The position numbers and the translations under genes are program-made. Shown one piece after another: positions 1 to 13,429 of a stretch of DNA of 64,000 bases. The stretch is from Takakia lepidozioides. Lineage: Eukaryota; Streptophyta; Takakiopsida; Takakiales; Takakiaceae. Numbering within the stretch: the first letter of the stretch is position 1; the number at the start of each line of letters is the position of its first letter. The notes under the pieces were generated by a model. It did not search any database and was not told the DNA's origin. It worked only from the letters and a program-made list of their open reading frames with translations. The stretch spans positions 21,824,001 through 21,888,000 of the forward strand of contig CM060731.1 in assembly GCA_030704615.1 (NCBI GenBank), in the 5' to 3' direction.

Positions 1-149
1 TCTTCTTTTCTGTCGCACCTGACTTCAATTAATTTCTGTTGGGGTGTTCAGCTCCTGCATGCCTGAGCAATGTCCAGCAGTGATCTAAAGGACATGGCAT
101 TGTGTAAATGTTATAATCTTGAAAAATTGGTGCTTTGTGTGGCTTGCAG

Positions 150-2220
150 GTACAGAATCCTTACAACCCTAAGTATAGTGGAATGATCCAAGGTTTGAAG
201 TCGATTTGGGGGAGCGAGGGTATTCGCGGATTCTTCAAGGGCAATGGCACGAATTGCGCCCGAATTGTACCTAATTCTGCTGTGAAGTTCTATAGCTACG
301 AGCAGGCATCCAGGTGTGTTTGCTACTGATTGTCCACTTTATGTCAAGGGCTTAATAGGTTAGCAGACAGGCCACATGCCACGCATCGTTACTGCCCTGC
401 TTGCAAGGATTGCTGCAGGGATGCACGGTCGATGACTATCTGACTTAGTATTGCCGAAAGGTACTCTAAATGCAGGAGAAATGGTGGCTTATCACTTGAG
501 GAGATCAATTGTGTTAGGGAACACCTAGAAGACAATATCAGGATGGAGGGAGAGACAGGTGCAGATTACCTCATTGGGACAGCTTTGGATTCCAAGGATG
601 GGAAAATTCAGGATGTGCCGTGCAGGGGTTTAGGGTCTGGACTGTGGATAACCTGATTCTTTCAGCAGAAATTCTGACTGTCTTGCTTGCTGCCCAACTT
701 GCAGTGCGATTTTGTGGGCGTACCGGCAACAATCAGGGCGTGGTGAGTGATAGGAATTTGTCAAAATATCCTCTTTTTGTGATTTCATTCAAAAGAGCTT
801 AATGTAGATGAGCATGTGAAGTTAGGGTGATGCATTAGCCATGTGTTGCACTGGGCTGGGTCACAATTTTATCTGTTGTCTTTTCAGAGGATGCGGAACT
901 CACCCCAGTCTTACGGCTTGCTGCTGGGGCATGTGCTGGGATTGTTGCCATGTCTGCTACCTATCCTATGGATATGGTTCGAGGGAGGCTAACGGTGCAG
1001 GTGAATGTTTCGATTCTTCATGGCAGATTTCCCACTGTTGCTGCTTCCTTGAATCTATCCTGTCTCATGGAAATCAACAGCCTAATAATGTGCTTCTGCT
1101 GCAGACGGAGGACTCACCCACCCGTTATCGTGGAATGTTCCATGCTTTCTCCACTATTGTCAAAGAGGAGGGCCCAAGAGCTGTGTACAAGGGATGGCTA
1201 CCATCAGTTATTGGAGTGGTACTGCACTGAACTTGAGACTGAAGTTTTTTCTTGTTGGAGAGAGTTACAAATGGATGGAGACAATAAAGAAAAAGACGGT
1301 TGTTTTGAGGATGGGAGAACAGCGTACCGATGGTTAACTACATGTATGTATAGAAAGAGGGAGAGGTTGTGATGAGGTAGAACTCTGTGACTGGTGACTA
1401 AAAGTAGTGTCCATTGCATGTATGAATGTGTTGTAAGCTCTCATACTGGAGTCTCCTCCGTGCTAAATCTCAAGTGATGCTCAAGGAAAAGACAGGTTCC
1501 CACTGGCAGTGCCCTAGCAATTGACCGGTATCTTGGTTGCACTTGTTCTGGGTACTGCAGATTCCGTATGTGGGGCTGAACTTTGCAGTGTATGAGACTC
1601 TTAAGGATTGGATTGTCAAGAGCGAGCAATTTCGGCCAGATGAGGGCTCCGAATTGGGTGTCATGACCAAGCTGGCATGTGGGGCAGCTGCAGGGACTGT
1701 TGGGCAAACTGTGGCTTATCCCTTGGATGTGGTCCGCCGACGAATGCAGATGGTTGGCTGGAAAGATGCTTCACCGGTCATCACAGCAGATGGGAGAGTT
1801 AGGGCCCCTATTCAGTATACGGGCATGCTAGATGCTTTCACGAAGACCGTCAAGCATGAAGGATTTGGGGCTCTCTACAAAGGCTTAGTGCCGAATTCTG
1901 TCAAGGTCAGGAAGTGGATGTGATGGGATTGCGCTACATTTCTTATGCATTGTGCTAATGCTTACGGTGGGGTAATGCTTCAATGACGAATGTTGGAGAA
2001 TGGAAGATAAAACCCTTATTGGCTTCTGCCGGGGAATATATCAACAATTTCCTGGGAGGTGCAACCCTAGCTTGTGGATTGGGCAGATAGTTCAGTAGGT
2101 TCTGACATCCATGGTGCAACTCTCTTGTCTTTGCAGGTGGTACCTTCGATAGCACTGGCATTTGTTACGTACGAGTTGATGAGAGACCTTCTGGGTGTGG
2201 AGATACGCATTTCAGATTAA
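150..2220 (+). CDS. ADNT1: Mitochondrial adenine nucleotide transporter, ADNT1-like (5' partial)
   Basis: Member of the mitochondrial carrier family (SLC25), inner mitochondrial membrane. The closest family I recognise is plant ADNT1, which exchanges AMP/ADP/ATP. Predicted exons: 150-313, 705-742, 888-1000, 1105-1218, 1561-1905, 2137-2220; every junction has AG/GT borders and keeps frame. Seen in the sequence: the end of repeat 1 ([19 protein letters not shown]), the repeat 2 signature [10 protein letters not shown], the repeat 3 signature [10 protein letters not shown] and a C-terminus GVEIRISD, all near-identical to Arabidopsis ADNT1 as I remember it. The first exon or exons (start codon, first transmembrane helix, first PxD motif) lie left of the window, since position 150 follows a splice acceptor. 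No disabling mutation is visible. The other reading would be a sister carrier (BT1, CoA or ATP-Mg/Pi type), but the carboxy end and the [16 protein letters not shown] block favour ADNT1. Confidence 0.93.
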
Positions 2221-4573
2221 TGCAATTTTGTTACAAAAAAAAGGTACACATCGGCTGGGTTTTCAGACAAGGCCAAGCGATCACGAGGACAATATTGTGT
2301 GCAGTTCATTGTGAGGGTTGGTACAAAATCACTCCTAGACTTGAAATTGAATGAACTTTGATACACCAAGGTGTCTGTCCGAGTCATGCATCCATATGCA
2401 TGAGGGTGAGAGTTCAGGTAGAGCTTGAGAAATAGTTGTAGTGTGCCTTGTACTCTGAGAGGCTACAGGTCTAGCAGCTGCTGCAGTGTGAGCAGAGAGG
2501 CACAACGGTGGGCATGCTTGGATGGAACCCTGTGTTTTGAGGCTGGCCAGTCATTCTTCTGTGAGTTAAGGGGTTTACAGTTACTTCAGGTTTATCCTCC
2601 CCGGCTGAAGTCAAGGATGCCGCTATTTACGAGGGCAACATGTTACAGCACTCTAGGTTTATCTATACTCTCTTGTTTTCATTAATTTAACAGGCCCTTT
2701 ATGCCTAGGTGCAGTTTGTGTGCCCCAAACAAGTGAGCTCAATTGCTGCTACCTGGCTGGTACAAACCCAGTGTCGAGGGAGAGAAATTGTATGTTGGTG
2801 TTTTCTTGTCTGTGGGGAGGTCACGGCTTGGGGTGGCTGGTAAACTTGTTCTGAAAATTGTACGGCTCCATGCTCACAATGTGTGAAAAAATTTCTGCTC
2901 CGGTGCTTATGCAGGAATTTTTGGATTTCTCAGTTTTCACCCTTTGTATGATATATAGGTGTTGGGGGGAGAGGTGGGGTGGTGCATGTAGCCAGCCTGC
3001 AACAGTTACCTTGCCACTGACACCGAAGATTATGAGTTTCATATTTTTAGAAGGTGGTGGTGGTTCATGGCATCATGGCTCTACCAGATCAGATAATATA
3101 TGCTTACTGCATTCAATGCATAAGTAATCTTAGAATCGATCTGGTTCCATAATCTTAGGAAGATATTTCTATAAGCTTATGGTTTGCATTGTCTGAGTTA
3201 ATCTCGGATGAAGCTATTTCCTGGAGGAACTACATTAGGATGTGGAATTAGCAGCCATTTTACACAAATTTGTGGTCTCTGTTCAACTAGCATTTCGATG
3301 TTATCATAAAAAGTTGAACGAAATCATGCAAAAACAGGCTCCAAACTCTTGATTGGGGTTTTCAGGTTCCAATAACTTTTACGGTCGTGGTACCGCACGC
3401 GATCATTTATGATACAGGTAGCTGTAATGTACGGAGGTAGGACGTACTGGATGTCGGATGACGTGAATACACTTTGCAATGAAAGTCATCCGGGAGGAAG
3501 ACCTTCATAATTGTATGAAGTATGAGTCCCTGACGAATGCAGCTCAAATCATCTACATCGATTGGATGGTGAAATAGCTCATCCATCCGATGCATTGGGT
3601 TTAACCTGTGGTTTGACCGGAGTAGCGTTGTGAACGTGCAGAGAGACAGAGAGGGAGGGAGAGAGAAACAGAAAATCAGTGTGAATGTGAATGTGCTTTT
3701 GGATTTCGGTTGAAGAGAGTGTTTGCCAGATTATTGTCTGGTAGCACTTTTTTTAATTTTTCTCCGGGGTTTAGATCATCGGGATTTCTCTGGTGTTGAG
3801 GTTGCGTTAGATCCGCTTTTGTGGTAGGGTTGGATCAGACATCAGACCTTCGTTTACAGGATCAGCATTGTGTTGGATCTTCGTTTGCATTTTGTCTGTG
3901 CATTGTTTGGTTTGTGGAGTTCATGCGCGATGCTCTCTATGTCGGCTTAGTGTTGCCTGTGGGCCACTAGTTTGGAAATACCTTACGGAGAAGCTGGTGT
4001 GAAGGAGGTGCGCACATATTTCAGGGAGTTGATCTGACTAGGTGGCTATCTGTCATCGGATTTTCTTCTTCCACAGCTCCTTTGTGCCTTTCTCGGGTTC
4101 GTTCGCTGGGTCTTCTGGCAATATTTTTCTGACTTCTGCTGGCGGTACTTAGCTAGAGGAATCGGGAAGCCTATTGAAATCCAATGCAGGTTGGAATATT
4201 CTGCGTGGATTGCTTTTCAAAATCCCATTCATAGCACTGATATAGCCGACATTGCTGCTTAACCTCGGGAGACTCGCATTGCAATTGTTCGTCCGATCTG
4301 TTGCGGCCGCTGGCACTCTTATTTGATCTATCGAGCCTCCATTTATCTGTTCATGAAGCACTGACACCTTCTGTAGTTCCGGCTCGCGCCCCACTTTTCT
4401 GTTCTTCTGTAAAGAAATTTGCTTAGAGTCAACCGCGGCGGCCTTGGTGTGTGTAGCGTTCGTCCCAGTCAACAGTAAACGTTCAGCGCCTGGAATCGGG
4501 TCTGGATCTGCCACAGGCAGGGGGAAGCTTCACTCCCCTTGTCGCTCGCAGGTTTGTGGCATCGACTGTAGAC
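2221..4573. other. Intergenic: ADNT1 3' flank and AVP2 promoter/5' leader
   Basis: No convincing coding exon. The first few hundred bases should be the 3' UTR of the carrier gene. A purine-rich tract (GAGAGACAGAGAGGGAGGGAGAGAG) at about 3641-3665 resembles the GA-rich elements often found near plant transcription starts. The stretch from there to 4573 probably holds the promoter and 5' leader of the pyrophosphatase gene. Short open frames on both strands show no family resemblance. Confidence 0.5.
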
Positions 4574-7500
4574 ATGATGGAGGACGGTCGCAAGGATGTG
4601 GAAGTGGCAATGATGGAGCCATATCCAGAAAAATCGAAGGCAAAGGCTTTTCCTTCGTTGAAGAATAAGTCTCCCAGGGTATGTTTCTTGGGTGCTTGCT
4701 ACGAACAGCTGGGTAATGTAATAGCGGCATTGTACGGGGTGTTTTGAATGACTTGCAGAGTTCTGCAATTTGGTAGTAATATATATTTCTGGCATTTTCA
4801 ATCTCCGATCTTCAGCACCTACTACATTATTGTTTCTACTTTGCGGAACCCATTGACTCAGGCATTCGCATTGGCCAATTGCTGGTTCAGGTAAGGCCAA
4901 GGAAAATACTGCATTATTAGATAGACATTCACTCTGATGTGGAAGGTTTCAATCTCTTCTCTCCCCAAGCATTATTAGTAAAACTCCTCATTACATGGTA
5001 TACTTCAAATCTGCAATGCCATCAATAGAGGGAAGGGTTTGATTGATTCACTTCAAGCATAAAACCTGTACAGTGCTGCTGTTGTTATAGTCTTATGAGT
5101 TTGCTTTTGAACTGGATGTTAAGGATGGCTTTTCATCATGTAAGCAATGTCCCCTTTAAAGTAGATGAGCAGTCCTGTAATCTGCACCATGTGTCCTGTG
5201 GGGTCAAAGATCCAGCTGGCACTTAATCCTCATCAACTGGTCAGTGAATATGCTCTATCACTGTGCAAAGGGGGCTCGGGTTATTACCCTGGTAAAATTA
5301 TTTCCGATGAAGATGAAGGGTTATTATCTGGCAGGGAGTCTGATTCAAGAGTGCATCATAGCCAACATTCCACGGATGAGACATTTTGATGATCTCTCTC
5401 TTTTCAATAGTTCTTCTCCCCATTCCTGGAATGCGGCATCCCTATGTGGGTTATTGTTTCTGTCTTATGTCGTGAAGCATTCAGGTTTATTTGCAAACCT
5501 TTCTTTTATGCTTAGGTATGTGCAGCAGTTGATATCCGGCCTTTCGTGTTTAGGTACATGCAGCAGTCGATATCTGGCCTTTTAGTCTGTCTGTTTCCTA
5601 TCTTGCCAAACCTTGCATGTAATGAATCTTTCAAATGTTCCAACTTCTCATTGTGGTTGTGACCTAATATAACATATACTCTTTATTACTCTATGGTGAC
5701 TCTCTCCAATGTCTGATTGGTTTGCTCCTGTTTCTTATCATCACTTCCATTCAAGCAGCAGCCTCTAGGGGTGTTCTCATTCAAATACCTTTGTTCAGTC
5801 TTCCTGTGTGCATTAGCTTGATTTGATGGACTAGAGAGGTTTGGTTAAACAGCCAGATTCCTTTGAGAGTCTGACCGCTAGCAGAGTCTAGGTAGGGTTT
5901 GGTTCATATGCATGTGGTAATAACTCTCTGCTTAAGTCGTCTTGCAAGCTCAACAAACTTGTTCCTTTGGCAAGTCTGGCTGTTAGCAGGGTCTAGACAG
6001 GGCCTGGTTGTTTGTGCATTATGGTGTTTAGCCCGTGTCGATTGTCACGACGTGTTGCCGTCTTCAGGGCTGTGGCTGTGAACTGTTGCTAACACAAAGT
6101 TTTAATTTGCTTGGGTTGCTATGTGTGGTTTTGTGGTTGCAGTGGCTAAAGATGCTCTTCAGTCTAGACAAGCGAGTGTATTACATACTCGCGCTACTTA
6201 CAACCATGTTCGTATTCTATGTTGGATCTCGAACGTCCCCCATTATCTTGTTTGTGTTGACACTTTGCACAGGCAGCATGCTGTATGCATCATACCTTGC
6301 ACACTGGGTTCTCAAAAAAGACGAAGGGCCTCCTGAAATGAGTCAGGTATTCTTCTCTTCTTTAGACCTATATCTTCTTGATGGTGCCAAAACAATCCGT
6401 ACAGGATGTTTTCTAACCTCTATGACTGATCTTCATTCATGGTCAGCCATCCTTGTTTGGGGATTTGCTAAGGCAGGATTGAAAAAGAAGAATGAGTTGT
6501 CAGAGTTAAACCTTTAGTGTACTCGGTCTGTTTCAGATTTCAGACGCAATTCGAGATGGAGCGGAGGGCTTCTTCCGCACTCAGTATGGGACGATCTCAA
6601 AGATGGCAGTGGTGCTTGCTTTTGCCATTCTTGGCATCTACGTTTTCCGCAAATCCACACACGAGCAGGAGGCTGCTGGTATTGAGAAGTAAGTTTGGGG
6701 GTGCCTGACATATTTTCAAAGTCATTGCATATCTGTTAAAGGGAGAACAATGCTAATTTTGAACGCTGACTAGGACTGGATCTACAAATATTACCATCTT
6801 GAGCATGGCATTCAAACCAACGTAGATGCACCACATAAGTGCGTCAGCAACTTCTTGGCATGATTCTATATGGTTTGGGTTGAAGCGTACGATCTGAGTG
6901 GAGTGATCCATTAGCAAACATGCTGGAGGCTCTATGGTATGGCCTTCCTCTAGGCAAGACTGTCTGACACATTCAAACTTTCATGTAGGTCCACGATTGC
7001 TTTCGTCACAGTTTTATCATTCCTTCTTGGAGCTATTTGCTCGGGCATTGCTGGCTATATTGGGATGTGGGTGTCCGTTCGTGCAAATGTTCGTGTCTCG
7101 TCTGCTGCCCGGCGTTCAGCTCGTGAAGCACTACAGGTTTGTGCTTCTGGTTAATTGGAACTTTGAAGACCTTTTACTTTGGTCTGTCCACAGTTCTTTG
7201 TAATCAGGCTTTCACTTGTGAGTAGGTGTTCTAACTCTGCTTTCTGTGGGATCTTGGACTGAACGTCATATTGTGTTTGTCTCTGTCTATTGAGGACATT
7301 AAGGAGAGCTTTCGTCATATGTCCATTGTCTGTCTTTGGCTGACCAGCAGATGCAACTCTGAGTAAATAGTGGATCTTGCATCTTGTCTCCCAAGACCAT
7401 CTCGCAGTGCTAATGTGGGGATAATATCATGGTTTTGAAATCTCTTTCACCTTCTTTGCCTGCTGACTGCTAGTCAACATCATGGCTTAGTTTTCCCGTT

Positions 7501-10500
7501 AGTCCTGAAAAGTATGAAGATTTGTGTACTTGATATGCCTATGAATTTGATCTACACCCCCTCCTGGCAGCTGATGAGGTCGATGGGGAGTGGTGGCAGC
7601 TTGTCACTGCCACACATGATGAAGCTGATGGTCTGAGACTCGGTGATTGACCACACAATGTTAAGACTTTATGTTGCGCTCTTTTAGGCTTTAATTTAGA
7701 TTTTAACTTGGACTGGCAACGGTTACCTTTTAATGTCCCTATGGAGCTTTGTCTCTGTACTCACACAGGTGAGTTTCTAAATCTCTAATGCATTATGTAC
7801 AGGTGGCCTTGCGTGCTGGAGGCTTCTCAGCGCTTGTTGTGGTTGGCATGACTGTCTTGGGAGTGGCTGTGCTGTATGCGTCCTTTTATGTCTATCTCAA
7901 CGTGGATGCGCCTGGGTCTATGAAGATGACTGAGTGTAAGTGACATGCTTGTAGATTGCAGCACAATTTACGTAATACAGCTGCAATTGTGGGTATCTGT
8001 CAACTTTGGTTGTCTATTGACATATGAGTATATCCTACAATGATGCAACTAGTGAATATCAACGACATGATTGTTCCGTTACCATCCACATGTAAATTAT
8101 ATTTGTCAGTTGACTTGTAACTTGATTTGAGTGCATTGTTAGGGTACTCTAGGCCGACAAAGGTCGCATCTCCTTTTCTACAGGAGAGGAGTTCTTGTTT
8201 TGAATAAGAAATCATCTATGGTTTCTGGCAGTGCCTCTACTTCTGGTTGGCTATGGATTTGGAGCTTCATTCGTGGCGCTATTTGCGCAATTAGGAGGCG
8301 GTATCTATACAAAGGCAGCAGACGTGGGTGCAGACTTGGTAGGCAAAGTGGAGCAAGGCATTCCTGAAGATGATCCAAGGAATCCTGCTGTGATTGCTGA
8401 CCTGGTAAGCTTTAAGTGTCCTCTTGGGCAGACCTAAAGCACTGGCATGCTTGACTGAGACTGGTAGTGGTTACTTCATTCGTATCTTATAGTCACATCG
8501 AGCTATCTTGTTGTAATGCTAAGTGATTTATTCATATTGGGAATGAGCTAGATGCAGCTAAATTTTTTGAAGGGCCTTTGGCATCCAAAGGGGGCATGGA
8601 AGTGCTTTGCTTTGGGTCCATCTATTGGGCACAAGCATAGCAAACTGGAATGTTAACTGTGATGGTAGCAGGTGCCAAAAACAAGAGAGTGAGCAATCAC
8701 TGTGTCCCCCAAACAATGAGATAAATTGACATGAGGCAGGACGTATTTACTAGTAATATCATCTGCAATCGCCTGCAATCTTCTCCACGGAAGGGTAGGA
8801 AGTTGAATGTGTGTACTTGATCGTTTGCTTGTTCAATGGGTATATTAGGATAATGTGTGTGGCGCATTGCAGGTTGGGGATAATGTTGGAGATTGTGCTG
8901 CACGTGGCGCAGATTTGTTTGAAAGCATTGCAGCTGAAGTCATTAGTGCCATGATTCTGGGGGGTTCTATGGCCAAACGTTGCAACCTTGAAGGTGGATT
9001 TTGACTGTTGTGTTTTGAGCTTAAGGTAGTGGAGCTTCAGGTGTTTACTGGATGTCATGTCCACTATCTATCCAGTAAAAATCTATCTTCTGCCATCACT
9101 TCCTGAAAGAATTGCTGGCAATCCTGAATGGTAGCCAATGACATTGGTGTGACCATTTGCCACTAAAATGCAACAGTAGGTGAGCCTGTCAGGGGATTTT
9201 ATCCAAGAGGAGCCGTAGAAGTGGTCATGGTCCTGAAATCGGATACACACCAGTGCGCTTCCACTTAGCAAGTTATCTGTTCAGAGTCTGACAACTATAA
9301 TCAAAGGGGATAAGGCCTACTTTGATGGGCAGACAACTGCTCAAAACAATGACCTAATTTGGAAAGCTGACATGACAGAGACTCTGGAAAGAACCCTCAA
9401 GTTTGGTACCTTGGTGGTTGGCTGTAAAATGAGGGCTCTGTTATGCATGTATTGTATGCTTGGGCCGTGTTTATCGATCAAGTTAAATAGGGTCTAACAA
9501 AGAAGAACGACTCTTAAATTTGTGACTTCATCTTTCAGTTCAACACCTGAAGTGGCACGGATACATATATGTCAATGCTTTCCTTTTGATGATGTGGCAA
9601 TTAAAAGCTTAAGGAACAATTGTCTTGGCAATGGTAGCATAACTAAAACTGTGCTATTTTTGGATCCCTCAGATGCATCTGGCTTTATCCTATTTCCCCT
9701 TGTGATACATTCGTTCGATTTGGTGGTCTCTGCAAGTGGTATTGCATCCATCAAAGGTACACGGGATCCGAGCTCAAAGTCAGTGGTTGAGGACCCAATG
9801 GTTATTCTGCAAAAGGGATATTCCATCACTCTTATGTTGGCAGTTCTGGCGTTTGGCGGAGTAAGTTGCATACATCTTTGGGGCTCTCATGTCACCATGA
9901 GTTGGATAGTTGTTTTTTAAAGTCTCCTGTTTTGATGAAGGCATGGGGAGTTAAACCAGCTGGTCACAAGATTTAATTGATTTGTCCTGTACTCTTGGAT
10001 TGTTTCTCTAAGTTATGAGGCAGCCTTCTTTCTGGTTTCCTTCCTCTTTTTACTGTGTCTTCTTCTGTGTTTGGCCTTTGTTTTCATCTTTCAAAGCTCT
10101 TCTTTACCTCGGGTGCGGCAGGCTCTTGTATCTGTGGTTACCTTTCATATTTGAGCTCTTAGTTTACCAGGTTGTCTCTCTCTCTCTCACACAGACATAT
10201 CTTTGCTCTTTTCTGTCAAGAGGGCTTCTAACTGTGTGGTGTGTTTGAGTGGGCCTGCTTCTGGAATCTCAAATGTCAGAGACCCTGGGGCTTGCTTGCA
10301 GATCAAGTGCGGCTGTCTCTGTCTAGCCTGTCTCTTTATGGTTCTCAAGGGGCTGTCACCTCCCGGCTGTATCAAATAACTTTAACACGGTTTGCTTGTC
10401 AATTTTGTGGCATTTGTGAATTCTGCAGTCAACAAGGTGGCTTCTGTACACAGAGCAGGCACCATCAGCATGGATCCATTTTGCACTATGTGGACTGGTT

Positions 10501-13429
10501 GGCATCATCACTGCTTACCTCTTTGTGTGGATCTCTCAATACTACACTGACTACAAGTATGAGCCAGTACGCATGGTTGCCCTTTCCAGTACAACTGGGC
10601 ACGGAACCAACATCATTGCAGGTGTCCTTCCTGACTCCTTAACAGAGTTTAGCATGTAGCCAAAGGCTCTAAGTGAGGAATTGACCTTCTTCTCCTGGCC
10701 CTCTTGCAAGCCCCATTTGTCTCCCGGCTAGCCACAATGTCCAATGCTTATACTATATCTGCGGTGACATCAAAATCTGTGAAAAAAGAAGCAATCTAGA
10801 AATCCCTGTGTTGACACTAGGTAGTATGATTGCCATTTACAGTGCATTGCATGCCTTAATAAGATTTGATGTGCAAGGCAAAGGAGGAGGGGCTAGAGCA
10901 CAGAAACTGATTGGGCAATTCTTGTCAATGCAGGGGTGGGGTTGGGCCTCGAGTCCACAGCAATGCCTGTGTTGGTGATCAGTGTTGCAATAATCTCAGC
11001 TTACTGGCTTGGAAGGACTTCAGGTCTTCAGGATAGTCGGGGATTGCCAATGGGAGGGCTTTTTGGAACTGCAGTTGCCACTATGGGTATGCTGAGTACT
11101 GCTGGGTATGTGTTGACAATGGACATGTTTGGACCGATTGCCGATAACGCAGGTGGCATTGTTGAAATGAGCCAGCAGGTAAGAATTCAGCTCTATTTTC
11201 TTAAGGTCTGAAATCTAGTAAGGTTTTTTATTCCCTGTTCCCATTTATCACATGGATTGGATTTGTGCTGTACCCTAGTTCATTTTGTTTGGTTGACAGT
11301 CCTAAATGTTCATCCCCCTCCCGCAACCCTGCCCCCCAGTTTGTAGTCTGTACTCATATATCTAAATATTCAGTTAACTTTCGCGGAAAATTCACAATTT
11401 CTGCATATGAGTTTTTAAATCTGCACATACTTATGCTCATCTACTCTTTGTTTGAATGGTGGTTAACTGCAGCCAGAGAGTGTGAGGGAGATTACTGACT
11501 TACTGGATGCTGTTGGTAACACCACGAAAGCAACAACCAAAGGATTTGCCATTGGGTCAGCTGCTTTAGCTTCCTTCCTTCTCTTCAGCGCATACATGGA
11601 TGAGGTTTCTTCATTCTCCGGCGTGCCTTTTACCACGGTATGAGAATCTTTTTTCCAGGAAAAACAGAAGGCTAGGATAATAATCTGTTCCAGTAGCTGC
11701 ATTCTTAATGTTGGGAATAAAGGAAGCTTCCTTCATTTTGCTATCTCTGCTGGGGTCAGGTACAAGGTGACCATGTGCGCTAGGCAAGCACGTCCCTGGC
11801 TCCCAGGAATGCCATATAGTACTTTGTAGTAATGCCATGAGTTCTCCACTTATCTTGATTTGTTTGTGGCTGCCGAGTCAGGTGGACATTGCTATTCCAG
11901 AGGTGTTTGTGGGAGGCTTACTGGGTGCGATGCTCATCTTTCTCTTTAGTGCCTGGGCATGTGCTGCTGTGGGCCGAACTGCTCAAGAAGTTGTCAGGGA
12001 AGTCCGCAGACAGTTTATTGAACGTCCCGGTATTATGGTGAGGATGGGCAATCCATTTATCTGTTCTATATGCCCGCACACGCTTTTTATGTCACTTGGT
12101 TTGTTTTTCTAATCATACTCTGGCCAATAAGTGGATGCTTGCCACCAAAAGATTGTGTCATAGGAGAACCCACTGGCAGCGACTTCTTGGTCAATTGTAC
12201 AATCCCAGACATGTGCAACTTGTCTGGTGTCAATGTTTACAAGATCAGCATTGACGAGTTTTTCACCTTTGCAGACCTACCAAGAAAAGCCAGATTATGC
12301 GCGGTGTGTATCTATTGTGGCGTCTGCATCTCTCCGTGAGATGATCAAGCCTGGGCTGCTTGCTGTCATCTCTCCAATTGTCGTTGGTATGAAGATAATT
12401 AACCTCTTAATCTATGCAAATATTCTAGGGAATGTAAGGTGTATTATTGGATCAGTTTTAAGAGCCACTTTTTATGGGCTTTGCTAGGGTTTGCTAGAAG
12501 AACAGAATGATTCTCTATTCTAATCAAATCTTCTCTCTTGCCAAAGCAGAGTGATGGCAGGTTTGAGGATGATACTTTATTATGATCCTAGCATGGCAGC
12601 TGCATGAGCTAAAGGAAGTTATAAGCAGTCTGCAAAGAAATTATTAACCTTCGGGTACCTCTCGAGAAGCTTCAGTTTAAACCATACCTGATTATTTTCT
12701 GACAGGTTTGACCGATATGGTTGGGGTTGGGTAGGGGTTGTATTCAGAGTGATAGGGCAATGCACAGACCAGGCACTGCTCGGAGCCAAGGCAGTGGCTG
12801 GCATGCTGATGTTTGCGACTGTATCTGGGATCCTCATGGCCCTCTTCCTCAACACTGCTGGTGGAGCCTGGGATAATGCCAAGAAGTACATTGAGAGTGG
12901 GGCACTTGGTGGGAAAGGCAGCGATGCCCACAAAGCTGCAGTTACTGGTGACACGTAAGTTCATTTCCTTTTTTATAGAGCTGTGACTCTTTATTTCATT
13001 TTCAAGCTTCAATTCGGCAGTCATGGTTAGAATCAGTCCATTCTAGATTCTGAGTATGGCTGTGGTGATGGATGATCTACATGCTATATCCTGTGAAGTG
13101 AATTGGTTTGGGACGGCAGGTCCCTATATAGCTTAAACCTCTTAAAAACTTGATTGTATAAATGCTTGAACATTTAAAGCTCATGTTTGGGCATGGTATG
13201 TGCCAAATTCTTATACATAAGCACGAGGTCATGATATGGGACCTATTCTTCTTCTGACTCTGATTCTGATGGACCATGTGCTTGGATTGAGGAAATTTTT
13301 TCTGTGGCGTGGGAGGGGTGCAGCGTAGGGGATCCATTCAAGGACACCGCAGGGCCATCACTTCATGTGCTGATTAAGATGCTTTCGACAATCACACTGG
13401 TTATGGCCCCTCTCTTCTTGGAAAACTGA
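4574..13429 (+). CDS. AVP2: Type II (K+-independent) proton-pumping pyrophosphatase, AVP2-like
   Basis: Membrane H+-PPase that couples PPi hydrolysis to proton transport; the plant type II enzymes are Golgi/endomembrane proteins. Fifteen exons: 4574-4678, 6143-6346, 6537-6688, 6989-7136, 7803-7935, 8232-8404, 8873-8993, 9673-9860, 10429-10621, 10934-11178, 11473-11637, 11882-12037, 12275-12386, 12735-12954, 13324-13429. They sum to 2421 nt (806 aa), close to the ~800 aa of Arabidopsis AVP2. Visible motifs: the substrate-binding [11 protein letters not shown] in exon 6, [16 protein letters not shown] in exon 7, and [18 protein letters not shown] in exon 11. Lysine in GNTTKA (alanine in K+-dependent enzymes) marks the K+-independent type. 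I chose the acceptor at 12733-12734 for exon 14 because the stronger-looking one at 12704-12705 gives an in-frame stop. The start is the first ATG in frame (4574), with a second at 4577. The N-terminal exon is the least certain because that end is poorly conserved. Confidence 0.95.
5513..5582 (+). repeat. Short tandem duplication in AVP2 intron 1
   Basis: Two adjacent ~36-bp copies, each starting TTAGGTAYRTGCAGCAGTYG and running into GATATCYGGCCTTT. Noncoding, inside the 1.46-kb first intron. A looser pair (TAGCAGRGTCTAG plus flanks) lies at about 5880-5904 and 5983-6009 in the same intron. Confidence 0.7.

Noticed and set aside
9572-9871. 99-codon minus-strand ORF over AVP2 exon 8
   Set aside because: Antisense shadow of a conserved coding exon, no family resemblance.
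12706-12734. CAG acceptor at 12703-12705 as the start of AVP2 exon 14
   Set aside because: Given the phase of exon 13 it reads into an in-frame TAG at 12732-12734. The TAG acceptor at 12732-12734 gives [12 protein letters not shown], matching the family.
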